NCBI GenBank assembly: GCA_963978905.1 | Contig: OZ022256.1 | Coordinates: forward strand, 2,277,501-2,341,500 | Source of the DNA: Trichostrongylus colubriformis | Taxonomy: Eukaryota; Nematoda; Chromadorea; Rhabditida; Trichostrongylidae | Direction of reading: 5' to 3' | Length of the DNA: 64,000 nucleotides | Part shown: positions 54,859-64,000 of the stretch, piece by piece | Position numbering within the stretch: the stretch's first letter is position 1 | How the letters are laid out: the number at the start of each line of letters is the position of its first letter | The notes under the pieces: model-generated | Database searches by the model: none | Seen by the model: only the letters and a program-made list of their open reading frames with translations | Told to the model about the DNA's origin: nothing | Made by a program: the position numbers and the translations under genes

Positions 54859-57800
54859 ATGAGCGCCGACATCCGCTCACCGGACGTCGTCACGGTGCCA
54901 TGCTTTCCGACGAATCCAGAGATACACAAACTTGGGCAAGGTAAACAGGTATGTGTGCATTTTTGTGCAAATCTTCTTCTCAGCTTTTTCTCTTGAGATG
55001 CGTCTGAGATAAAAAATAAATCAAATCAATTCAAATCTTGTTTCCAGCACGTACTGGCTCACGAAATAGGTCAAGGCTCATTGTGTCGAAAATGCGACTG
55101 CACTGGTCTCGATCTTCATTTTTGGAGGTGAGTTCGGCACTCCTTTTTTGTCTGCCTTTGAATGAACCACCACCGAAGTGAAAGGGATACACTCTGCAAA
55201 AGCGATCCCTCAAAAGCCATATGAAGAACCCTCTCTGTACACTTATGACAAATTTTCCCTTTGTGCACAACTTGCCACGGGCAGTTGGAATTTCGCTCAG
55301 AACGCAAGGTTTGGCACCATGGAGGATTCATGCCCGCTTGGAATGATTAGAAGATTGAGAAATAGCTGTTCTCCTCATTATTATCTAAAAAACAATAACT
55401 CTTGTGCTCTAAAAAGACGAAATAGTGACATAAAAAGCAAATGAAACGATAGCTTACATGATAACAATCGTAATAGAGAAATAATTGATTCGGGCGTAAA
55501 ACTCCGAAGGAGGTCTTACAATGTACGCAATCACACGCAAAGAAATCCGCGGCACCACTCGCCGCGCGCGACCGCGCGAAAATTTGTCATAAGTGCACAC
55601 GCCCCTCTCTTTGCCATCAGACACGTGTAAGCCTCATGTGGAAGGCCCAAAGTGGTCGATATTGTGTCTTTGAAACACCAATTAAGGAAATCATGCCCAC
55701 TTGGATGATTAGAAGATCAGTTCAGAGGATTTCAGGTCAGGTGCTCGGAAATCCAGAGCTTCTCGAGAGCTCAAGCGAATTAATTCGAAGCTTTCACGGC
55801 TTCCGCCTCCACTCATTCCAAATACAAACTTTTACAGCAGTTAAAGCAATCGTGCACGTGAAAATGAGTTTTTTTATCCATTTATTTACGTTGTAGTTGC
55901 TGAACAAGAGCCGCACATCGAATTTCATGCAAAAAAGTGAAAATCCGGCTAAGATATAGCTCGTCAAAGTGGTGCTAGGGCCACTGGGGTTAGGAAGTTA
56001 CAAAAGCAGTCTTGCTCTTCGTTTACGGCCACGGTGGACGAGGGAGCGGGCCCTTTTGGACACCACTTTGAGCAGCTGTATCTCAGCCGGATCTCGCTTA
56101 TTCGCATGAAACTTTGCATGCGAGGAGCAAACACAACATAAATATATGGGTAATAGAAAACCCATTTTTTCCGTGGACGATTCCTTCAATCACGCACCTT
56201 TCCTACTGACGATGAGCCATACAAAGTGTTCGCGACTGAAACGCAGACAACGTCAGCGATCACGTAACAAGGGAGACTGCCCACCCATGGGGAGTGAATT
56301 CACCCACAGATTCCTTCGCGATCGTTTTTTATTTGTCTGACCCCTCCCCCAAATACCTACGATCTCGTTGTCGTAAACTCAAAGTTAACCATAAGTGGAG
56401 AGCTTATTTCAAGTATGTTTGGGTATTTTACTTACTTTTCTTCACAGTGGAGACCCTTGATACCATGAACCCATATTTGAAGGTAGTGACCCATAGCTAG
56501 AGTGCATTGTATCGTTCTAGGAAATTCAAAGATGTAATTGACCCAAGGGGGGGGGGGGTCAAGTAAACAAGGGAGTGGCCCGACGTCAGTTCTCCTGATT
56601 CTTTTCGCTTTTTGCTTAGCGTCGGGGGAATTGAAGTACTGTGGTATTCATGACTTTATATGGGACGGATGGAGGAATGGTGAAAGTGCTCAACGACACG
56701 TCTAATCACTGTGTGTGTGCATAAAAACATTTGAAATGGGTCAAATCCCGCGAGCAGGCAGAGGTTTCACCTTTTATGTGCGACTCATTCACGGCAGAAT
56801 CGACGAAGCGCTTGCTTGTCGCGCGCGGTGATGCGATTCGCGTGGCTGATGATTCGATTGAAGTGTCTTGGTACAAACACCTAACCACTGCGATTTTCTC
56901 AGATCTGTCGAATTCCTCAGCGCTTGATGGTATAAATAGGCTTATCATGATTCGAATTCCTCTGTAGCAGCGTCGGCATGTGCCGTCAAGATGACTAACT
57001 TTGTATACAAATGTTAATATTTAAGAGAAACATCACCATTTCTGTCCCACCTCCGACTAATCGATCAGATTAGCTCAACTTTCTTGAACAAATCATTCCC
57101 TTTTTCTATTTTTGTGCGAATCTGGTGGAGATATTGCAGTAAGAAGCGGTGTCCATCCCATAAACCTAATCCGGGTATCAAACACTCTTTTGATTCAGGT
57201 CAGGCCAAATCTTTCATTTTTTTACCGTCGCATATTTGATGTAAGGTCGTTTAATGGGTGAATAAGTTTTTTTCAGGAAACTTTGTAAAAACTGTGGCTG
57301 TCGAATGGATGAACATGATGTGCAATTGCCAAATCAATATGATCACGGACAAATCGTTATCGGTGAATTGTAATTTTCTTATACTATACAAATTGGACCT
57401 ATCCCTTTTAAGAGGGCCTTGGTTTTCTTTGTAATCCTACTTAAAGTCTTCTCATACCTTTTTGAACCCATAACCACTACATTCTCTCATCCTTTGTCTG
57501 GAGTACTTCAATTGTCTACCAGCAGGTCACAGGTTTTACGCGGTACAGGAGCATTTCTCCAGTACAGTAACATGCCACGACGCTGCACTTGGGGCGGTGT
57601 GTACCCTTATGTCAGGATTTCGCACGACGACGAGCGGCGTGCGACGCAGTGTAGGCGAGCTATGCGCGTCGTGGTAGTCGGGTCCTAAAACGATTACACG
57701 ATGATGCTGGGGGCGCGATACGCAGTTAGTAATGTATCGCCCCGGGTCCCAACATGACGCCTTTAGCTCGTCCTCATTGCTTCGCTTGCGACAGGCCGCT

Positions 57801-60800
57801 GTGCGAAGTGCTGACATAAGGGTACACATACCCCACTTGGGGTAACCGCTCCACAGTGACCTTGGCCGTCAAGCGTTATGGCGCAGACGCACTCAAGGAC
57901 GGATAGCTCAACACCAAGCAATAGCTACGGTACCTGGTGTGGACGTGATTTATGCAATACGAAGAAACGCAGCCTATTCTACGCTCGAGGATTACTGTAA
58001 CTAGGAACATAGTCCTGTACTTGATATGCACTACCTCTTTGCTTTATTTCCATGAAAGCATGCTCAAAGTGAGAATAAAAAAATGAGAGAAACTGAAGTG
58101 AAAATGCGTAAATGTTACAAGACGTTTTGCTTCAATCAAGTCCCTCTGGGATACGCCACACCTCAATGTTTTTGTTCGAATTGTTTGCTTACCTACATTG
58201 CCTCGTATAGAATATCGTATTTTCTTTGGAATCTTTTTCTTTATGTAGTCTGAAGATGTCAGGGAATTCTTATGCATCATCATTCATGTAAAACATGACA
58301 TGTGAATCATTCACTGCTGAATTCTGAGCTGTTTCAGGTCGTCTGTTCCATGCAAAAGATCGATTTGAGGCGAAACTGTCCGAGATTCCAAGGTTACGGA
58401 CAATCAGTGAACATCCATCGCTATCTAGTTCGTCGTCATCATTGGACAATACCTTCTCTCCGGGATCAAATCGAGGAACTCATACCAATGAGGTCAGTTT
58501 TAAGACGAAAACCAGAGAACCCAAAGAAAATTGCATTGAAAGCAGTGAGTACGACAATATGTATTGTTGTTTAGGAATTGTAAGTATGACTACCATAAAT
58601 GGAAACAAGAGATGTAACAATAGTAAGTATGCTTGTCATAAAGGAAATCCAAGATTGCACTCAACAGTGTACGCGCCCTTTGCAACCGCGCTGAAAGAAC
58701 TTTCGAGAAAACCTATGCTTGCTGCGCCCCGCCCAACGTGATTGCCCCTCCCCCCGGTGAACGTGTCTAGGACCGCTAAGCATCAGGCGTGCACTTCCAA
58801 TCGATGCTGTAATGATACGACACGTGGATAAACACGTCCACCGCTGAAATCAGTGGACCAGAATAGTGTCCCTCCCTCACCTCCTTCCATTTTTAACGGT
58901 GGTGTTCCCACCGCTTTCACTCAAGACTTGTAGGCTGAAGATGGCACGCAGTAGAGTCCTCAATGGTACGAAAGTGTTCCGAAAACAATGATCGAAAAAA
59001 AAAAACATGGCGAAAATCGACGAGAAACAACAAAAGGGGCGCTGCGATGATACCCAGAAGGTCTTTCATTGAAAGGTCAAAAGAGATGAATAAGACAAGA
59101 ATCGGGCATTGATAGGCTTCCTGTTTGACGACTGTCTTCCATTCACTTCTCTTCCATTCCTCCAACCTCTGTACCCAAAATGCTGAGATATATTCACGCT
59201 CCTTTTCGAGGTAAACTCGGCAAAAAGGTCAGTTTGGCTTATTCACTCAAGCAGAGGGTCTGAAAATGGGCTGTAGTATATTTACGGACGTATGGCTCTT
59301 GGATGGGATCCCATTCAGAGCAAATGACGTCATGGTCAAGGGCTATCCTGATGAGATTCGAGGGGGGGGGGGCATTTTGAGAGTACCCTGCCAGGACGTG
59401 AATAATTATATGATAAATCCAGAAACATGTTAGTGACACGATAATCAAGTAAAGTCATGACGATATTCGATGTCTAACACGTTTGGAACAACAGGTTTTT
59501 AAACCTCTATGAGATGTCCCCCCACCCTTACTTGGACAGCATCGTGAGCTAATTTGTCGGCTTGAAGGCATCTCTAGACTAAGGATAAGGTGAGGACTGA
59601 TGAACAATGTTCTCCGTAAATAAACATCAAAGCTCTGAAGGGATATTGGCAGCAGCGTTGACAGCCACACTGCCTCCGCTGGCCGAATTTCTGAGAGGCC
59701 GGTGCAACCTACGCGGTTAACTGGTTAGCCCCTCGCCATCTGCATCTACGCATCAGTTAGTGAAGCAGAGTGAGGGAAGTGAAGGAATGAGGGAGTGGAT
59801 TTTCGGGCTCCTATTTCTCTAGTTTTTAATCGTCTTATTTCGTTCATACTTTACTGTTCCACTACTGAGCACTTCGAATTTCATATCCCACAAATATACC
59901 ACAAAATGTATGCTAAAGTCATCTCCAATGGTATTTTTGAGATGCACGTATAGATTTAAAGTAATTCACAGAGTAGCCAGGTGCATAGTGGTTCCAACAT
60001 TGCGGTGTACTCCCACACCCTGTCTTAAAGGTAGTGTAAGGGGTAAATCGGACGAAATAAGAAGTGATTACCAAATATGAAAGCAGGGCGATTGGTGGAG
60101 CGATAGTTGGAAAGAAACTGAAGGAACGGTCAAGAGCGTGAGAAATAAGGCCCCTACCCAGCGCAGACGACTTCTCCGCCACGAGGCGGGTCGCCAGGAC
60201 GAGCTGTGTGTTGGCGTGGTGCCAAGGCGTCGTTTGTAAACACGTTCGCAAATATGCGCTACGTTTTCGAGCAAAAAGCCAGCTAGTAACCCTTCAACCT
60301 CAATTTTCTTCCTTTTTTCTCACATTTTCAAGGGCAAGTCATGCATTTAATAGTAAATATGTGTATTCTTCCATTCAAGTAGTTGAAATTGCAGGATCGA
60401 ACACTTCCAACAGCCGCATACAACTTCAAAGTGGAAAGCGGAAAAGAGAACAAAATGGTAAGCTTTGCACTATTCTTTGATGATACATCTCCTTACAGAA
60501 AGCAAAAAAGTGCAGTTAATTGTAGAAATATTATGAAAATAAATTTGTTGACTGCTGCAACGCCATTCGCTGCATAGCAGCATCTGCGCTCTCCATTTTC
60601 ATTTGTTTTATTTGGCAAATTCTTTGTTGCGCTATGCTACTCGTCTACGTGGAGCTCTACACTGTAAACCATTCTACCATGCGGTGGGGCTAATGCTTTG
60701 ACTTCTATTCGGCGTTTTAAAAGGCGAGGTTGGTAAAGTTGGATCATCGCTAGTAAAAGAGCCACGATGAGTGTTTCCACAACACCCACTGAAAGGTGTC

Positions 60801-63800
60801 GGTTCTTTCTTTGCATATAAATGCTTGAAGGAAAATTAGATTGCTCGTTACCCTTATATCAATGTTGTATTTGCCTAATGAGGGCCACATGCAGTTCCAC
60901 ACGAAAAAGCGAGAACTTGGCTACGATAAAGCTCCCCAAATTTTGGGCCAGTGGGCGTGGCCTCCGTGTACAAGCTCCGTTCCGTCGTCCGCCGTGTTTG
61001 GGAACGGAGGGTGGGACTGTTAACGTGACTTTCTGTTTCTACAATGCGACTCCTACCGCTACGGACGACGGGGTGGGCACTTGCCCGGGGCCCCGCCCAC
61101 CCGGCCGAAACTTTGTGGTGGTGTATCTTAGCCGGAATCTTTGCGCCAAACTTTGCATGCGGTCACATTAGGCAAATACAACATAAGTAAATGGGTACTA
61201 GAAAAACTCATTTTCCCGTGAGCGACTCCTTTTAAGGCACTGGTCCTCTAAATAGAGTTGCTTGCGTGAGCTTTTATGGATTTTCAGGTCACATAGGTGA
61301 TCACGTGCCTATATACTCCATCTCGGAGCGCCTGATTGGGCATGGGCTACGGAATGGGTGAGGGGCGAGAGTGAGACTGCGTGGCAAGAGTGAGAGTGTG
61401 CGCCGCAGTTAGAGAGTTTGATACACCCTCACCTAAGTCCGTAGGCCACGCCCTATCAGGCGTTCCGAAATGGACTGTAGAATTGGTATGCGTGAGCCAT
61501 CAAAGAAGCATGATCATCCACTTTATGTCTTTTCTTTTTCCTTTATATTTCTTTTTTTATTTCTTTTCATACTTCTGTATTTTCCGCATAGTTGATTCCG
61601 TATGATTTCAGACCACCACCGAGTACAGTTGGGTTCCCGTACCAGACAAATCGCTGGTTGAACGATACATGAAAGCCCTGCCTGAAGAAGAGCGCCCAGT
61701 TGTTGGCTCGGTTGGCGAACAAAACCGCAAATCACGTCTGCAATTCCAGGTAATTCTATTGCAAACATCGAAGCAGGATCTATTCCGTCAGTGTTCCTCT
61801 TTCACGTCACGGGTGGGCGTCAGTACACTCCAATAAAGTCTCAGTGCCATGCGAAACGCGTCGCCGGGCGCTTCAAGTGTCTTGTTGGCTCCGTTGTGAA
61901 TGAACTGCACATTAATTGGACAGTTGCAGCTTCCTTTGTACGATTGTAACGTGGACGATGCACGATTTGCCAGCGAGCAAGACAAAGAGGTCTTCCGAAG
62001 ATTCCTAGAAAATGTTCGCAAGCATGTGAGTTGAAAAATACTATTCGTTAGCTAAAAATACATGAAAACTGTCAAAAAAATTTCTAATGCCTTTCGGTAT
62101 ACCAGTGAGGCAGCAGTAGTTTCGGAATTTGCGGAAAAGCATCAGATATGTATTGAATTCCATGCTACGAAGAGACGAGAGGATTAGAGAAACCAAGAAG
62201 CGGGAAAAGTCTTCATTTTTGCTAATTCCACAATTCTCCCGATCGATACGTACCTATTATTCTTTCCGCAGTTCCGTAAATTCCGCGATTCTCATAACCG
62301 ATGCCTATCTGATCCATTTCTGCAAATTCCGCAATTCTGAAATTCCGCAAGTTCCAAAACTGTGGACGCTACTTGATGACAAAAGCATAGCTCCACTTGT
62401 CGACGCCACTACTTTCATTTTGACTGAAGCGTGCGCCTTCTGCAGAACTCGGTGTTTTCGGTGCTGTTTGTATGGAGGGGGGGGGGCATTCCATAGAATG
62501 TCGAACACATATACATCACTGACGTGTAGGACACGTTGAAGATTGAAGATTGACAGCCTTTTGCATGATTAACGTGTTGCTAACATGTCTGCAGACTCTA
62601 CATGTGAAGAGTTATGCCTTGTTACAGCGCGATCCACAAAATGCCCCCCCCCCGCTCCCTTCAGGATGATATCGATTTTTTGCTCGTGATGTTCCTTGGG
62701 CGATACATCATTGTATAGATCTACGAGTACAGTACATCTGTGTTTGCACGAGAGAGGGGCACTCCGAAGGGCTCGCGAGGGTTTTCGGCTCCGAAGCGAT
62801 ACAATGTTAAATGAGTATTGCTAACAAAAATTATTAAAAAAAATCTACCAGAAGCTTATTACAGGTCATCGGTGTGGGACAAGTACAGGAAATTACAGCG
62901 AAGAAAAACGCTGGCGTGGACACGAACGAGCTGGATGAACTCGCAAAAGAAATCGCAGGCATCAACATGGGACCGGTGGTAGGAGATTTTTCGTAATTTT
63001 TTTTCCAATTGCGCGTACCTATGAAATATAGTATTTTAGAAATGTAAATCGTGCACGGATACGATACCTGTCGGTGATGTGGGCATCAAGACGGATCACG
63101 GGCCAAGGAACGTAAGTGCTCCTTCAGGAAGATTAATCACTATAAAGGTCCAGGGGCACCCTTAAACTCTGCGCCGGCAAGGCGTGGCTGCGCTCGTAGA
63201 CTGCGAGGCAGAGTGGCACAGTAGAAATGCAGAGATGACGCAAGCAACGAGGCAGGGTGGCATGGGCAGAGATGCAGAGACACGCAGCCACGCCCCGCCG
63301 CCAGCATTGTAGAGTGTGAACGCAGCCGACATACGTTCAAGCGTTCACGCCCTTTCAGATACCCTCTGTGGTCCCAGATACTGAAGGTATGTACCTTGCA
63401 ATACCCGATGACCAGCCGCATAGTTAAGAGGAAAAGGTTCTCCAGAACTGCACTCCTCCTAAGTCATTTATACAGTTAGAGACGAAATGGCAGGGGAATA
63501 AGAAATACTCACATTTTTGTATACGATCTCTTTGAGAGTCCATCACCTCTCAGCTTAGATCGAAGCCAATCTTTATAGGATATGTGGCATCCCAACTGTT
63601 TCCGGTGTGCTCAATGCGACCAGCTACTCGTCGATATGCTGTACTTCCATTACCAAGGTAAGTTGAGTTTTCCGCCAATTTCTTATTCTACACGAGCCCG
63701 GAGGGGGTAAGGGAAACTTTCGGTTGGTGAAGTTATTTCCATATTTGCAAAAAGAGGGTTTTGCGTCCGCTGAGAGTGTTTGCTTACCCCGGCGCTAGTA

Positions 63801-64000
63801 CCTCCTACGGTGAATTATTGTCCCCCCTGACTTACATAACTTCACAAACGAGGTTACTGTTCCAGGATAAACTGCTTAGAAGTCGAACTCTTAGGAACGT
63901 GTGATCTTTTTGTTCCTTTTGTAAATTGAAGGTAATAGCTTGAACCTGTTCTGTTTTCTTTATCCTGGAACCCATACAAGAACCATCAACTGATTAGCTA
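54859..64000 (+). CDS. tes-1: testin (PET-LIM protein), 5' ten exons, truncated by the window edge
   Basis: Testins are actin/zyxin-associated adaptors at cell junctions and focal adhesions; C. elegans has tes-1. Exons: 54859-54948, 55048-55127, 57277-57362, 58338-58492, 60395-60457, 61612-61749, 61930-62025, 62865-62978, 63040-63111, 63579-63657; phases agree throughout, giving 324 residues so far. The ATG follows a TTCAG acceptor by five bases. Cys-rich region (41-72): [20 protein letters not shown] then [10 protein letters not shown], the testin-specific order. PET domain (about 159-240): [40 protein letters not shown]. First LIM domain (from 276): CKSC, 22 residues, [10 protein letters not shown], then [10 protein letters not shown] as in testin. 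Remaining LIM domains must lie beyond 64000. Exon 1 uses the CAGGTATGT donor at 54949, not GTAAAC eight bases earlier; exon 4 uses GTCAGT at 58493, not GTGAGT at 58545, on phase. Confidence 0.92.
55231..55610. mobile_element. MITE of family A in testin intron 2
   Basis: CTGTACACTTATGACAAATT at the left is inverted at the right (AATTTGTCATAAGTGCACAC). Interior blocks (AAAAAGACGAAATAGTGACA, GATTCGGGCGTAAAACTCCG) match the 29276-29628 copy. Confidence 0.75.
55840..56190. mobile_element. palindromic MITE of family B in testin intron 2
   Basis: TTAAAGCAATCGTGCACGTG at the left is inverted at the right as CCGTGGACGATTCCTTCAA. The arms share GAATTTCATGC/GCATGAAACTTTGCATGC and AGATATAGCTCGTCAAAGTG blocks. 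351 bp. Confidence 0.75.
56547..56558. repeat. isolated G12 tract in testin intron 2
   Basis: G12 followed by TCAAGTAAAC. No partner C tract was seen within 300 bp, so this may be a solo end of the poly-G element family. Confidence 0.4.
57600..57826. mobile_element. MITE with TGTACCCTTA ends, copy 2, in testin intron 3
   Basis: TGTACCCTTATGTCAGGATT is inverted at the right as CTGACATAAGGGTACA. 227 bp, aligned with copy 1 through GCACGACGACGAGCGGCGTG and CGCCTTTAGCTCGTCC. Confidence 0.75.
59362..59527. mobile_element. poly-G/poly-C terminated element in testin intron 4
   Basis: G11 then CATTTTGAGAG opens it; CTATGAGATGT and C7 close it. Interior CAAGTAAAGTCATGAC is a degenerate form of the family core. 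Confidence 0.65.
60823..61235. mobile_element. palindromic MITE of family B in testin intron 5
   Basis: TGTTGTATTTGCCTAATGAG with GGCCACATGCAG at the left is inverted at the right (AACTTTGCATGCGGTCACAT, GGCAAATACAACATAAGTAA). The GC-rich centre shares CCGTCGTCCGC and CGGACGACGGGGTGGGCAC blocks with the 22166-22600 copy. Confidence 0.75.
61312..61479. mobile_element. MITE of family D, copy 2, in testin intron 5
   Basis: TCTCGGAGCGCCTGATTGGG at the left is inverted at the right as CCCTATCAGGCGTTCCGAAA. Contains GAGAGTGAGACTGCGTGGCA, the inverse of the CACTCTC repeats in copy 1. It ends 132 bp before exon 6. Confidence 0.7.
62476..62656. mobile_element. poly-G/poly-C terminated element in testin intron 7
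   Basis: GAG then G10 then CATTCCATAGAATG opens it; CCACAAAATG and C10 close it. Interior CAGCCTTTTGCATGATTAAC resembles the family core. Confidence 0.7.

Noticed and set aside
56706..56967. overlapping ~80-codon frames on both strands in testin intron 2
   Set aside because: No splice-site pair in a usable phase and no similarity; the testin domain order is continuous without it.
58493..58544. extension of testin exon 4 to the stronger GTGAGT donor at 58545
   Set aside because: It would leave phase 1, after which exon 5 and the PET exon lose frame; the weaker GTCAGT at 58493 keeps it.
1..64000. CRISPR arrays, bacterial operons, phage or plasmid genes
   Set aside because: No regularly spaced short direct repeats, no compact co-directional ORFs with ribosome sites; intron structure and transposon types are those of an animal genome.

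Overview
The window looks like nuclear DNA of a clade V (strongylid, possibly hookworm) nematode. Three things point there: introns that end in a TTTCAG-type acceptor, start codons placed a few bases after such acceptors (as expected for trans-spliced leader mRNAs), and a full-length mariner resembling the hookworm element 'bandit'. No rRNA, tRNA, CRISPR or bacterial operon was seen. The species call is inference.

Host genes occupy little of the window and all lie on the + strand. (1) 24317-30428: a complete eight-exon gene for a ~356-residue protein with four predicted membrane segments (MARVEL-like layout, family unknown). A stop codon and AATAAA sit just inside its sixth exon's donor, suggesting a shorter isoform. 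(2) 54859 to beyond the right edge: ten exons of a testin (tes-1-like) gene, covering a Cys-rich N-terminal region, a PET domain and the first LIM domain. (3) ~46999-47721: coding-looking fragments resembling the C-terminal DDHD domain of PA-PLA1-type phospholipases, either spliced exons or a frame-broken pseudogene. (4) 9810-9886: an isolated signal-peptide exon. (5) 42-269: a possible last exon of a gene entering from the left.

Most of the rest is transposon and repeat DNA. There are two near-complete mariners (7344-8615, whose transposase has lost the third catalytic Asp; 35327-36614, intact DD34D), two internally deleted mariners (2395-3277, 45928-46825), a Tc1/Tc3-like remnant with long two-box TIRs (10202-11761), another DDE transposase fragment (~16124-16300), a non-LTR reverse-transcriptase element 3' end (~1633-1980), and two TA-flanked non-autonomous TIR elements (13015-14177, 26691-27433). 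Several families of short inverted-repeat elements recur; the most striking has poly-G/poly-C termini and a conserved CATGTAAAGGCATG-like core, with about ten copies. There is also a 582-bp palindrome with 282-bp arms differing at one base (20095-20676) and a ~150-bp tandem repeat carrying GATA-factor-like sites (18500-19080).

Layout: 0-9.5 kb repeats and mariners; 9.8 kb orphan leader exon; 10-24 kb Tc-like, MITE, palindrome and GATA repeat DNA; 24.3-30.4 kb four-TM gene with repeats in its introns; 31-46.8 kb repeat-rich DNA with the intact mariner; 47 kb DDHD-like fragment; 48-54.7 kb repeats and retrotransposon tails; 54.9-64 kb testin gene with repeats in nearly every large intron. All exon structures were read by eye from splice signals and reading-frame continuity; none has transcript support here.
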